Assembly (NCBI GenBank): GCA_031002005.1
Contig: CM061920.1
Coordinates: 49,764,610-49,828,609 of the forward strand
Origin: Vandiemenella viatica
Taxonomy: Eukaryota; Arthropoda; Insecta; Orthoptera; Morabidae
DNA length: 64,000 nt
Reading direction: 5' to 3'
The position numbers and the translations under genes are program-made. Positions 45,466-56,587 of this stretch are shown piece by piece (within the stretch, counting starts at the first letter, position 1; every line of letters begins with the position of its first letter). Below the pieces are notes generated by a model that was not told the DNA's origin, made no database searches, and saw only the letters and a program-made list of their open reading frames with translations.

Positions 45466-48064
45466 GACGTGTTTTTTCCTATATTTCACTTTTCAGCCAC
45501 CACTACCTAGCACAGATCACTGATGTTAGTGGGTGGAAGTAGCATGGAGTTTCCTGTCGTGCACAACGTTGGCCGAATGCCGATAGCTGTGGGGATGTGG
45601 GAGATATAATGATTAAAGTTGGTCAGTGCATGGGCGTTTTCATATTTCGACCAAAAATTCGTATCTCCGTATACTTCTCTTTCCTGCCACAACTACATAA
45701 CATAGAGCCTTTGGTGTTTGTGTGTGGTAGTAGAATCGTCTTTCCTGTCGTGCACTATGGTTGTTAGATGTCGGTAGCTATGGGGGTGTGGGAGATATGG
45801 GGGTTGAAAGTGGTCGACCTGTGGCAATTTCATACTTCTGCCAAAGACAAAAGTGTCATGGTGTATCACTTTTCAGCGAAAACTATAGATCACAGATAAC
45901 TGGCGTTTGTGTGTAGTAGTAGCAAGAAGTCACCTTTCGATCACAACAGCGGCCGATTTTCAGAAACTGTGGTACTGTGGTAGATATGGTGGTTGTAAGT
46001 GGCCGACCAAGGATATTTTCGTATTTCGACTGTTTCCGCATATGTCACTTTTCTGCCACAACTACATAGCATAGAGCATTGGTGTTTGTGTTTGGTAGTA
46101 GAATCGTATCTCATGTAGTGCACTATGGTTGTTAGATGTCGGTAGCTATGGGGGTGTGGGAGATATGGGGGTTGAAAGTGGTCGACCTGTGGCAATTTCA
46201 TACTTCTGCCAAAGACAAAAGTGTCATGGTGTATCACTTTTCAGCGAAAACTATAGATCACAGATAACTGGCGTTTGTGTGTAGTAGTAGCAGAAGAGTC
46301 ACCTTTCGATCACAACAGCGGCCGATTTCAGAAACTGTGGTACTGTGGTAGATATGGTGGTTGTAAGTGGCCGACCAAGGATATTTTCGTATTTCGACTG
46401 TTTCCGCATATGTCACTTTTCTGCCACAACTACATAGCATAGAGCATTGGTGTTTGTGTTTGGTAGTAGAATCGTATCTCATGTAGTGCACTATGGTTGT
46501 TAGATGTCGGTAGCTATGGGGGTGTGGGAGATATGGGGGTTGAAAGTGGTCGACCTGTGGCAATTTCATACTTCTGCCAAAGACAAAAGTGTCATGGTGT
46601 ATCACTTTTCAGCGAAAACTATAGATCACAGATAACTGGCGTTTGTGTGTAGTAGTAGCACAGAGTCACCTTTCGATCACAACAGCGGCCGATTTCAGAA
46701 ACTGTGGTACTGTGTGGAGATATGGTGGTTGTAAGTGGCCGACCAAGGATATTTTCGTATTTCGACGAAAGGCATGTGTCTCCGCATATGTCACTTTTCT
46801 GCCACGAACTACATAGCATAGAGCATTGGTGTTATGTGTGGTGGTAGAATCTTGTCTGTTCTCGTGCACTATGGTTGTTAGATGTCTGTAGCTATAGGGG
46901 TGTGGAAGATATGGGGGATGAAAAATTGTCGATCTGCGGCAATTTCATATTTCTGCCAAAGACGCATGTGTCACGGTGTATCACTTTTAAGTGAAAACTA
47001 TCAATCGCAGATTACCGGCGTTTGTGTGCGGTAGTAACACAGTGTCTCCCATCGATCACAACGTTGGCCGAAATTCGGTAACTGTGGGAGTGTGTGAGAT
47101 ATGGTGTTTGAAATTGGTCGATCATGAATATTTTCGTATTTCATCCAAAGACTTGTGTGTATCCGTAAATTTTACTTTGCTGCCGGAACTACATAGCGCA
47201 GAAGACTGGTATTTGTGTGTGGTAATAGTATCGAGTCTCCCATCGTGCACTATGGTGGTTAGATGTCTACAGCTGTCAATATGAATACTTTACAATCACG
47301 AACGAAGTTGTGGGTACCAGCTATTATATTATAAATGTGGAAGTAAGTCTCTGCCTTTTTGTTACGTTTTGACGACTAAATGGGTATGTCAATATTGATG
47401 GAATTTAACAATGAAATAGTGTAGGAATAACAGTTTTAGTCACGAAATTTTAAGATCTTATCGAATGATGAAAGACAGACAGATTCGTGTGTTAGTCTGT
47501 AATGTTACGTTTGTTGCTCAGTCGCGCAGTCTGTTAGTGTTTGATTTGTTAATAAATTTCGATAAGAAACAAAACTTATTATTTAGTATAGAAGTCAATT
47601 TGCTCTGCACTGTACTATTCATTTGTGTCTGTATAAAAGTTTCTGGCACCAATTTGTCTTACTTTTTGACATGCCTTACGGACGTAAACCTGGCCTAAGG
47701 TGCAGGTCAAGAAGACAGTGTGCTGCTATTAGATTATAAGATTCAGATGCTCATGTTGAAGAAAGAAGAAAAAACCAAGCTGAAATAAAGCTGCCATCAG
47801 TTAACCCCCCCCCCCCCTCCCACACACACATACACACACACACGTCCCCGCACCTTCGCTTACTTTTCTGTTTTTAAATATGTTGTAAATTGATTCTCTT
47901 CATGAGACAGATTAGACGATAGGATGATATAATGATGGCTTTCCATCATATTATGTCGACTCGGTGTTGTTTGGGACAAATCTTACGTTACTAACAGTTT
48001 TCTATATCCAATTCTGGCAATGAAACTCCAAGTCCACTCGTACGAAGTCGCGGGTAACAGCTAG
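45429..48064 (+). mobile_element. Chimeric Helitron: family A 5' part fused to family B 3' part
   Basis: The 5' end is A|TCTTATATATAT at 45429. A tandem array of family-A units follows to about 47320, where the family-A 3' end reads GTGGGTACCAGCTA but lacks the final G of CTAG. The next bases (TTATATTATAAATG, then GGAAGTAAGTCTCTGCC and TTGTTACGTTTTGACG) are the 5' start of an unrelated Helitron family B. This runs to its own 3' end, AAGTCGCGGGTAACAGCTAG|T, at 48061-48064. A short frame near 47670-47790 (MPYGRKPGL, then RSRRQC) may be the start of a Helitron protein. The outer ends sit at an A|T site inside the retrotransposon protease. Confidence 0.85.
45857..46971 (+). repeat. Three tandem ~368-379-bp units within the chimeric Helitron
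   Basis: CATGGTGTATCACTTTTCAG starts at 45857, 46225 and 46593, with a variant (CACGGTGTATCAC) at 46972, giving periods of 368, 368 and 379 bp. The first two units are almost identical over their whole length, with one or two small indels near the AGCA(A)GAAG tract, so the duplication is recent. Each unit is a dimer of the two family-A subunits. Confidence 0.9.
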
Positions 48065-48227
48065 TATCTTTAGATAATAATGTAACTTCAGAGCCCGTAT
48101 CAGCCAACAGCTGACATTGTTTTCCCTCAATATTTACTGTTACAATGAAATCTGACACTTGGGGGTTACTCTGACAAATAGTTACAGGTACCGTTTTAAT
48201 TTGGGGCGTGACAACGTGGCCTTGCAT
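47991..48227 (-). pseudogene. Retrotransposon protease, first half (cut by Helitron)
   Basis: The minus frame reads VTVNIEGKQCQLLADTGSEV followed by TLLSKD, giving the aspartic-protease catalytic box DTGS. The true retrotransposon sequence stops at 48065; codons beyond that belong to the Helitron. The second half of the protease resumes at 45428. Confidence 0.75.
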
Positions 48228-48445
48228 ACCCCTTATTCGTTTAACTTATTCTGTGAATCATTACTTCCACGCTGTCCACCATTTGATTTATTGAAACCTC
48301 TGTATTTTTTTGAACCATAATTCCTATCATTATTTCCTTGAAAACCTTGCTTATTCCCCATAAATGATCTATCACCCTTATTTTTATAATTATCTTTACT
48401 ATCTTTATTGTTATCATTATCTTTATCATCATCTGCAGATAATCT

Positions 48446-48979
48446 TTATCTACTATTTTTCCTAAATTGCCTTGTACAATAGGTTTTTCCATCATTCCGT
48501 TGGAATCTACTATCACTGTCAGAATAAAATCTTACACTATTTCCTCCATGACAAGTATGCCTTCTATTAGCACCATGAAAATCATTATCTTGACGAAATG
48601 CGACGTCAACAATATAATCATAACATGCATTGTTGATATGTTTACAGCATGCATTATTAGCAAATTTCCACCAACAGTTTTCAGAAGCATGACCTAATTT
48701 TTTGCAAATTCCACACTTTAATTCTCTTTTCGTATGAAAGACCCGTTTTTCAAGCCTATCTCTTCGATTACTTCTAGTCATATTCATTACCTGTTCAAAA
48801 GTTTGCGCATGTTCTAATCCCTCGGAAAATGTTCTTGGTTTCTGAAAACTTATGTGTCTTGCTATATCACCGTCTAATCCCCCTAGAAATGTGTCTAATG
48901 CTCGCATATCAGCCTCATAGCATTTCACAATATTCTCTTCTGCATTTTCCCCAAGCACATATGTATTATTATTAATCAT
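48446..48979 (-). CDS. Retrotransposon gag, C-terminal part with zinc knuckle
   Basis: 177 codons, the continuation of gag after a frame break. It carries RALDTFLGGLDGDIARHISF, a helical segment, and a zinc knuckle CGICKKLGHASENC (Cys-X2-Cys-X4-His-X4-Cys), followed by an Asn/Asp/Arg-rich tail. The zinc knuckle binds element RNA during particle assembly. The first Met is internal and does not mark a true start. Confidence 0.7.
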   Translation of the reverse strand: MINNNTYVLGENAEENIVKCYEADMRALDTFLGGLDGDIARHISFQKPRTFSEGLEHAQTFEQVMNMTRSNRRDRLEKRVFHTKRELKCGICKKLGHASENCWWKFANNACCKHINNACYDYIVDVAFRQDNDFHGANRRHTCHGGNSVRFYSDSDSRFQRNDGKTYCTRQFRKNSR

Positions 48980-49035
48980 CCTAATCCTATCTGCGAATTG
49001 ATCAAGTTCCTCCCCTGGCTTTCTCTTAATATGTC

Positions 49036-49455
49036 TTAAGTGTTCGCGGTAAAACCTGGCTGTGTATTTCTTGGAAAAACGTTTTTTTCAAGTTCACCGC
49101 GTAATAATTCATATGTTTCGGCTTTTTTGCAATCCTCATCATAGATCACGAATTTCAAAACCTCGTCAGTTAACTTTGTTCTTAAAAGTGTTAATTTCTC
49201 ACTACTACTTAATTCTTCTAATTTAAAAAGATCATCTAGCTTGATTAGGAACTCATTTATCGATTCATTAGGCTTTCCCCCAAAAGAAACTGAACTCATC
49301 ATCACTGAACTGTAAGCTCTGTTATTAGAAGCTTGAGAATGGTTAGTTGCTTGCGCAGGCTGTGCAACTTTGGCCTCTAGCGCCGCAATTTTCCGCGTTA
49401 ATGCATCAATTACATCTTGCAAATTTCCTTCACGCCCTTCTGGATTAGTCGGCAT
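49036..49455 (-). CDS. Retrotransposon gag, N-terminal part
   Basis: 139 codons from ATG. A short coiled-coil stretch (VIDALTRKIAALEAKVAQPA) is followed by SSVSFGGKPNESINEFLIKL and SSSEKLTLLRTKLTDEVLKF, the typical capsid-like gag fold of Gypsy-type elements (retrotransposon gag domain). The frame ends at a stop just before the segment that continues gag at 48979, so a frameshift or stop has broken it. Confidence 0.7.
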   Translation of the reverse strand: MPTNPEGREGNLQDVIDALTRKIAALEAKVAQPAQATNHSQASNNRAYSSVMMSSVSFGGKPNESINEFLIKLDDLFKLEELSSSEKLTLLRTKLTDEVLKFVIYDEDCKKAETYELLRGELEKNVFPRNTQPGFTANT

Positions 49456-49859
49456 GCTGCCAGCAACTCACCTTTTATAAAAACTGCGAAAAGCTGCCAA
49501 ACTGCGCTGAGTTGTCGTGTTGGGTTGTCGTGCTGCTGCTACCACGCCCTAGACTGCTGGATGCACTGTAGGTGTTATCAGCTACACTGGAATGTGGCTT
49601 ACGTCGCTGTAGATACGCACGCCTCGCTGCTCGCTCGCCTCCCGCCTGGCCCGCCGACATAGAAGTTCTCGTAGATCGACGATCGATTTCCCCGCCAATA
49701 TCTCGTTACCTAGCTGCCGTATGGTTCCACACAATCTCACTTCTGTCTCCAAAAATTTGTAGTAACTGATTTGTCGGATGGCTGTGTATATAGTCTGTAC
49801 TCAGTCACAATAGCTAAGACTTGCGACGTATTCTTCTTCCGCCACGCTGTTAGTCTTCT

Positions 49860-50331
49860 GTGCTTGTCTGACACCTAAAAATATTAACTGTGGGCTGCAT
49901 GGGAACGGAGAATATACGGCTTGCATTCGTTGAATGAAATACTGAAGTCGTTAACCGATGTTTATTGCAACACTGGATACTTGGTTACAAGGACAATACA
50001 TCTACAACTTCACGCGAACGTAATGCCAGCAAACTAGGTATGTTGTAGGAAATATCCTACGACATGTGTAAACGAGAATCTTGGCGGGAATCGCGTCCGA
50101 TCGGTATCGCCCGAGGCCGAGCTGTCGCTCCTAGTGATCAGACACGAATGTGTAACAGTTACAAGTCGTCTCCGCAAGGTGACCTTCGCCACGCGTGCTA
50201 TTCTGCCACGCGCGTAAAATTCATGCTGAGCAATGACAGAACATCCGCTCAGCTTCTGCGGCACATACGACTCGCTCAGACTCGACAACCAAAATACAAG
50301 ATTTTAATATAATAAAAATGCGTCCCTTACA
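49860..50331 (-). repeat. 5' LTR of the minus-strand retrotransposon (inner end approximate)
   Basis: The outer edge TGTAAGGGACGC at 50331 abuts a LINE. The inner edge is uncertain: CCCACA near 49890 or CTAACA near 49850 would both give a TG...CA LTR, the latter followed by GCGTGGCGGAAG as a possible primer-binding site. No partner LTR is present to decide. Confidence 0.45.
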
Positions 50332-50339
50332 GTCCCTAA

Positions 50340-51240
50340 ATTCCAGTAAAGGCGTAGTCACCTGCCGTGACGTTATGGATTTAGGGACCGACGAGCTTCT
50401 TAAGGAATGGAAATCAGAGAAAGTGATCGAGGTACGTCAGATCACATGAAGGGTGAATGGCAATCTTGAAAAGACTACCACCTTCGTCACCTTTGACACT
50501 CCAATATTGACCAAGAATATCAAGGCCGGATAACTAAACCTGAACGTCCGTCCGTATGTCCCTGACCCAATGCGGTGCTTCCAGTGCCAGAGGTTCGGGC
50601 ATACGACGGCGTCATTTAAGGGCAATCCCACTTGTGGTAAGTGCGGCAAGGGTGCACATGAACCAGGTGTCAGTTGCACGCTTCCATCGGCATGCGTCAA
50701 CTGCTCCGGATCGCACCCTTCATGGAGTAGGGAGTAGTCAAGTGTATCTTGAAGAGCGGAAGATACAGGAGCTGAAGACCAAAGAGTGGATTCCTTATGG
50801 GGAAGCAAAGAAGAAGGCCAAGTTGCTAGCCGCTCCCGTCTTCACAACTAGCTTTGCTAAGATGGCTTCAGCTCCCATCAGGAAACAAAGTGTTGCTACG
50901 CAGGCGTCCGTTGCAGACATGAGCACAAGCACAACGTGCTCATGTCAGTGCAGATGCGGCGCAAAAGCTGACAAGGTCATAACATCCAAGACTGCGGACG
51001 TCGGTAGCAACACGTCTGCGACCTCGATCACCCCAGCAACAGTTACAAATGCCCCACCAGCAGTAGCAGATAAGGTAACCGCCCCTCCTATTCCACCACG
51101 TACCATGACCCCAGTAACAATACCACCTGCTACTGGCGGAAGAGGTGACCAGAGGCTCCGTGGTCCTAAATTTAAACATACGGACCCTGACTCAGTTTGT
51201 CAAATCGCCCTCTTCATCCCCTCCCAGACCATCAACTAAC
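50340..51240 (+). pseudogene. LINE ORF1 (gag-like, zinc knuckles), broken
   Basis: Plus frames read GTDELLKEWKSEKVIEVRQI, then MRCFQCQRFGHTTASF (the last Cys of the first knuckle reads Phe), CGKCGKGAHEPGVSC and CVNCSGSHPSWS. These are three Cys/His knuckles of the kind in Jockey/I ORF1. A stop follows, then IQELKTKEWIPYGEAKKKAK and a Thr/Pro-rich tail. Two internal stops lie before the knuckles and one after. Confidence 0.75.
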
Positions 51241-51439
51241 AGGGAGAAGAAGGGGAAGAGGCAGCGAAAGAAGAAACGTACTTAAGGCTTGGAGGAAAAA
51301 CAATGAGTCGGAGAGTTCAGCCTCATCTTTGGAGCCGAAGAAGACTGAAATGCTGGTGGACGAGCCTGGTCCCGTTCCTCAGCAAGAACTGCACCTGGAC
51401 CCACCCGATACCGGGCGGGTAAAATTAAAATGGCCAGAT

Positions 51440-52690
51440 GGCTCCCATACTTCAATGGAACATTAACGGATTTACGGCTCACAAAGAGGAGTTACAACTC
51501 TTAGCACGGTCTAATCCATTGTGTCTCTGTCTCCAAGAGACACATTTTAGACCAACACATCAACCAGTGCTAAGAGGTTATAACATATTCCGGAAGGATA
51601 ATACCGAGGGTGATCGAGCAAAAGGGCGGAGTGGCTGTGTTGGTCCAGAACACTGTACAATCCGAACCTGTAGCTCTCACCTCTCCCTTGCAAGCAGTGG
51701 CAGTAAGAATACATGGACCGGTACAATTTACCTGTATGCTCCTATATCTATCCGGGGGATCACAAGTTGATTTCGGCGAACTTGCTGATTTATTGTGGCA
51801 AATTTCTCGACCCTTTCTCCTGTTGGGAGACTTGAACACACACAATGCGCTATGGGGTTCGACGATCGATTGCCCCAGAGGTCAGGAAATTTGTAGATTG
51901 TTGGAGCAAGAGGATATTTGTATTCTTAACACCGGTCAAATGACCCACTTCACTACTGCTTCTGGTACGTCCTCTGCCATTGACCTTTCTTTTTGCTCTC
52001 CTTCAATTGCGGACTCCGTGCGTTGGGAGGTGGATTGTGACCTTCACAGAAGCGACCACTTTCCAATATGCCTGCACATAGAGTTCGAACGTGTACAAAG
52101 AATCACCCATCGCAAGTGGAATATCAGCAGAGCTGACTGGCAGCTCTACCGCCGTTCAATCACACTCCAATACCACCAGACCATCGAGGAGAGTGTAAAA
52201 CATTTTACAGAAGTGATTCACCACACGGCTGATATCTCCATACCTAGTAGCTCAGGAGCGCTGCGAAGAACGCCAGTCCCATGGTGGAATGAGGAATGTC
52301 GTTCCGCCATTCAGAGATGCAGACGGCCCCTGCGCCGTTTCAGGTTGCACCCAACACCTGACAACCCCGCAGTGTTCAGAGTTGCTAGAGCTAAGGCGCG
52401 TCGAGTGATTAAGGAGAGCAAGAGAAGGTCATGGCAGGCCTTTGTGAGCACAATCAATCGTTCCACATCATCATCCAAAGTATGGGAGTCCATCCGCCGT
52501 ATATCTGGAAGGTACTCTCTATTGCCAGTATCTGGATTACTGGATCGGGCGTATAATCACCGACGAGCGAAGCATAGCGCAGCTGATGGCAGAGTCTTTC
52601 GCTGCTATTACTTCGTCTGTCAGACTGGAACCCCGGTTTCTGCAATGAAGAATTGCTGCCGAAAGACTTATCTTAAGCTTCGACTCGACG
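51440..52690 (+). pseudogene. LINE ORF2, endonuclease and linker
   Basis: The apurinic-endonuclease-like domain reads LQWNINGFTAHKEELQLLAR and then CLQETHFRP (catalytic Glu), followed by a frameshift near 51605. Next come VAVLVQNTVQSE, FLLLGDLNTHNALWGS (GD-N motif), SGTSSAIDLSFCSPS and HRSDHFPICL (SDH motif). The linker has PVPWWNEECRSAIQRCRRPL, typical of this clade. The frame at 51610-52698 is open for 362 codons. Confidence 0.85.
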
Positions 52691-53500
52691 GAATTTAAGA
52701 CTTACAACACCCCATTTACGTTTTGGGAGTTGGAGTCTGCCTTAACCGGCACCAAGGACACCGCGCCAGGACCCGACCTGATCCAGTACCAGATGCTGAA
52801 GCATCTTAGCAGAGATGCTAAAGAGTACCTTCTGGATATTTTTAACAATATCTGGACCGGAGGACACTTCCCCGACTCGTGGAAAGAAGCAACGCTAATC
52901 CCCATTTTAAAACCCGGGAAGGACAAATTATTGCCAGGTAGTTATCAAAACATTGCCTTAACAAGCTGCATCGGTAAGACACTAGAGCGGATGGTCAACC
53001 GCCGCCTAGTCTGGTGTCCCGAATCCCGAAACCTACTGAGTCGCTTTCAGTGTGGATTTTGGAAGCGGCGAAACAGGATGCCTTTGTTCACAACCAACAT
53101 CTTGTCGGAGTGTTTTGTGACATAGACAAGGCCTATGATACTACCTGGCGGTATTGTATTTTAAAACAACTCCATGAGTGGGGTTTTAGGGAAAACCTGC
53201 CCCGTTTTATACAGTCATTTTTATTCCAGTATTGCTTCCGGTACCGAGTCGGTAGGGAAGTGTAAGATGTTTTTATCCAGGAAAATGGTGTTCCTCAGGG
53301 CTCAATTCTAAGTGTCATTCTTTTCGCTATTGCGATTAACAGCATCTCAACTGTAATAAAGGGTCCGATACCGTACTCCTTATATGTTGATGATTTTTAA
53401 ATTTTCTGTGCCTCATCTAGCCTCAGAAGCACTGAGTGGCAGCTACAGCTCGCGCTGAACAGGCTGGATGAATGGTCAGTGCGTCCTGGTTTTCGTTTTT
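52690..53500 (+). pseudogene. LINE ORF2, reverse transcriptase
   Basis: Frames read ELESALTGTKDTAPGPDLIQ, SWKEATLIPILKPGKDKLLP, GSYQNIALTSCIGKTLERMV, then CDIDKAYDTTWRYCILKQL (first catalytic Asp) and, after a stop, ENGVPQGSILSVILFAIAIN followed by YSLYVDDF (YVDD catalytic pair intact). Breaks lie between the two catalytic blocks (about 53060-53265). Other features match the I/Jockey group. Confidence 0.85.
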
Positions 53501-54229
53501 CTGCTGAGAAAACCCAGTGCATACTTTTTACCAGAACCTCGCCCTACCCTGAGGAACACCGTTTTGAGTTCTAATGAAAGTATTCGTTTTCTGGGCCTTA
53601 TGTTTGGTAGTAAGTTAAGCTGGCTACCACATCTCAAAGATGTGAAAAGCCAGAGCCTTAAAAACGCTCAACATTTTAAAGTGCCTTTGTGGCAGGTCAT
53701 GGGGTGCTAACCGCTACTGCCTGCTACAATTCTAGAGAGCCTTTGTACAGTCGCGGCTTGCATAGAGTTGTATAGTGTACGGTTCAGCACGGGAAAGTTA
53801 TCTGCGCATTTTAGATAGTGTCCACCATGCAGGAATCCAGCTGGGCACGGGTGCCTTTCGCACCAGTCCAATAGTCAGCATCTGTGCCTGAGTCAGGTGA
53901 GGCACCGCTTTCCACCCACCGGCATCTCATGGTGCGACACTACTTGCACACTGCCACAACATCTGGTAGCCCCGTGTACTACGTGGTAACACACCCTAAC
54001 TCGGAACGGCTTTATACCAACCGCCAAAAAGCAACTAAACTGTTCAGCTACCGTTGTACGGCTATTATGGAGGAATATGGGTTTGAGATACCCTCTTTTA
54101 ATCACCAGGGTTGGAGTAAATCTCCTCCGTGGCTTTTAAAGAGGCCCAGAACAATTTTAGAACTGTCAGCGGTACAACAAGCTGTGTACCGCTGACTATG
54201 TTTTTACCCAAACTTTTAGCGATGTTTTA

Positions 54230-54620
54230 AATCAGTTTCGCGATTTTATCCCGGTATACAGAGATGAGTCTAAGCAGGCTAACTGGAGTTGGCTGTTCTG
54301 TAGTGTTCCCTTGAAGCGACTTATAATTACAAACTGAATAGCTGTTGCAGCATATACACTGCAGAGTGTAATGCTTTGGTTAAGTCGTTCCAGCATATGA
54401 AAGTAAGTCACGGCACAAAGTACATCATATGCTGTGATTCCCTCAGCTGCATCCAGGCCATAGGAAGCAAGTACCCAGCAGATCGTCTTTCTTCAGGATA
54501 TACAGGACACCCTCCGATCCCCAATCTTCTGGAAAGGAGGTCATATTCTGCTGGGTACCCATGTCATGTGGGAATCGGGGAACGAGGCAGCTGATGAAGC
54601 TGCCAAGTTTAGCCTGCAAC
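54230..54620 (+). pseudogene. LINE ORF2, RNase H domain
   Basis: Reads FIPVYRDESKQ (VYTDGSK in relatives), then a SVMLWL segment, IICCDSLSCIQAIGS (DS-S motif) and, after breaks, GYPCHVGIGE (W-P-SHVGI-GNE). The catalytic Asp/Glu order can be traced, but several key residues have changed. It supports the I-superfamily assignment. Confidence 0.7.
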
Positions 54621-55120
54621 AAGGTCAGAATTGACTTTTATCCGGTCCCAAAGTCTGACCTTGTCCTCGGTGAGGAAAAGATTTGTTTTTGGCAGAGGCA
54701 GTGGCTGGAGGTAGAGCATAATAAGCTCCAGCTGGCCAAACTGACCGTTCAGCCTGTTGAGCAGCATCCTTCCAGCGGGTGAGGAGGGATGAGGTTCTCC
54801 TTACTCGCCTCTGTGTAGGGCTCTGTCCTCCGACATACAGCTTTCTTCTCCTGGGAGGACCCACCGGAATGTGATGCTTGTGGCGTATCTCTGACAGTGC
54901 GCCACATTTTAATTGATTGTGTATTATTTTTCGACTTGAGGGTAGACATTGGCCTGGTCAACGATCTGTCCCTCATTTTAAACAATGAGACTATCAGCGT
55001 GGCGAGTGTTTTAAAATTTTACGTATTGGCCAGTCTAGTGCCCAGATCGGCCTAGTTTTAAGATGGATGGTTGGCCTCTTTACAGCCTCCCACCCATACT
55101 TGCTGTTACATTAAACTGTA

Positions 55121-56587
55121 AACAAACATGGCCATTTCAATGCAGACGGCTACTATTGACATATGCAGCAAAATGTGTTTCACTTGCTGAAAGGAATTAT
55201 TCAATAAGTGCCCTATACTCGTACACAATGTGGTAAAGAAATCTGGATATCAATATTGTCAAATTAAATTAATACAGCTATGTACCAAGCGCTTAAAACA
55301 TAGCACGAAACTGTTTAGACTTCCAAGTAAGGACTTTATCTGAAGATACTAATTGAAAACAGATCTGGTCAGAAATTAAAGTAGTATGTGTCTCTCGTAA
55401 GGTTATGCCATCAATTCTTCACCTTGTGTAACCATGTGTACTCCCACTTGATCTTACGAGTGTGGTGAAATACTTCGTCCACCAACCTATTTGAGTTGGA
55501 GTGACAGGAAACATAAGATTAGAGAAATAAGGTGCCGCACTGATTCTTATATGAATTCTTTTTTCCCTCGTACCATTCGGGACTGGAATGCACAGCAAAG
55601 AGATTAGTTTTGGTGCTGAGCACCCTCTGCCAACCAAAATTTTGTGAATTGCAGAGTATATATGTAGGATGTAGACCTTTTACCAAGATTTTGCGGTAGG
55701 CTGCCTTTGATGAGCTTTGCTCATCCTTGGTGTGCTCAAATTTGGAGTTATGGTTTTATGGCCGCATGCCCTTGCTGATGCCAAGCATTTTATACCTACC
55801 GGCAGTGAGGAAATAATAAAACTGCGATAAAATGCCCAGATGGTTTTCCTACTTGATTACTCTACATATGCAAAAAAAAAATGCGTCATTTTTGATAAAA
55901 TTACATACCGTTTCCTTGTAACAAGGAAACGTATTAGCTGAATGGAAGACAGTATTTAAATGATCCTCAATACCCCCCTGCAAGACAGTATTAAAGCCAT
56001 GTATGAATTTGTGCTAAGCGGTTGAATCGGAATGAATAGATTGTCGAGTGTGTGACGCAACGTGCGAGTTTGATTGTTGAAGGCAGTCTGCGACACACCG
56101 TCTTGGAGGTTGGTCATGAGTGGTTGCGCACCCGGTGATTGTTTGGCTGTGTGTCCGGCACTATTGTGAGGAACATTATAAGAACACCGCCGGCACGCAG
56201 ATAAACAGCAGTTCTTCGTAAATAGTAGTGAACTTGTGGGCGTTGAAATAAGGTATCTGAACCAAGTGATAGTAGTGTAGTTCAGAAATTGCAAATTGGA
56301 GGAGAAGAAGTGCTGAATAGCCTTTATACACGATCAAATTGTAATCATTGGTGGTGGTGGTGGTGGTCTTGTATGTGTATATTTGGGTAATAAATAGGAA
56401 GATTATTCATATGGCGACTTTATGACTTAACAATAGAAGAACCTGCAATCCAGTGACTACGAGACGCACAAGAATTACCCCACACCAAGCTGCATAAGCA
56501 CCAACCTCCCTTTTATCGTTACACTTGATGTCATCAATAAGGCCACCGCACCAGAAGAAGAGGCCATCTTTTAAAAAAGAAAAATAT
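55121..56587. other. Mostly unassigned DNA, with a LINE tail at about 55440-55680
   Basis: A 3' tail with GCACCCTCTGCCAACCAAAA, then TGTGAATTGCAGAGTATATA, lies near 55619-55660. It is the plus-strand counterpart of the minus-strand tail at 3540-3590. The region 55950-56300 has an open minus frame without any domain. A (GGT)n-like tract lies at 56349-56366. Confidence 0.4.

Larger units (their letters stand above)
44820..50331 (-). mobile_element. LTR retrotransposon (Gypsy-like), minus strand, 3' half missing
   Basis: Order on the minus strand: an LTR starting TGTAAGGGACGC at 50331; leader; gag (49455 to about 48450); protease start (48227-48066); a Helitron insertion (48064-45429); protease end and linker (45428-44886). 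It stops at the hAT-type terminus at 44808 with no reverse transcriptase or integrase in view and no second LTR. A CAATAAACATCGG polyadenylation-like signal lies in the LTR. Confidence 0.75.
50332..55120 (+). mobile_element. I-superfamily LINE with RNase H, 5'-truncated and broken
   Basis: The sequence begins inside ORF1 at 50332, directly against an LTR end. It carries ORF1 (gag-like with zinc knuckles), an ORF2 with endonuclease, reverse transcriptase and RNase H, and a short 3' end near 55120. At least six stops or frameshifts are visible, so it is inactive. The domain order, with RNase H after reverse transcriptase, places it in the I superfamily. Confidence 0.85.

Noticed and set aside
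45941..46605. Two nearly identical open frames of 98 and 115 codons on the minus strand, looking like a small repeated gene family
   Set aside because: They are the same Helitron tandem unit read through; matching frames occur at 19.7-20.4 and 29.5-29.9 kb, with no start context or domain.
49475..50312. Several open frames on both strands around 49.4-50.3 kb
   Set aside because: They fall in the LTR and leader of the minus-strand retrotransposon, with GC-rich composition and no protein similarity.
55956..56294. 112-codon minus-strand open frame
   Set aside because: No domain, biased composition and surrounded by unassigned DNA; the length is possible by chance.
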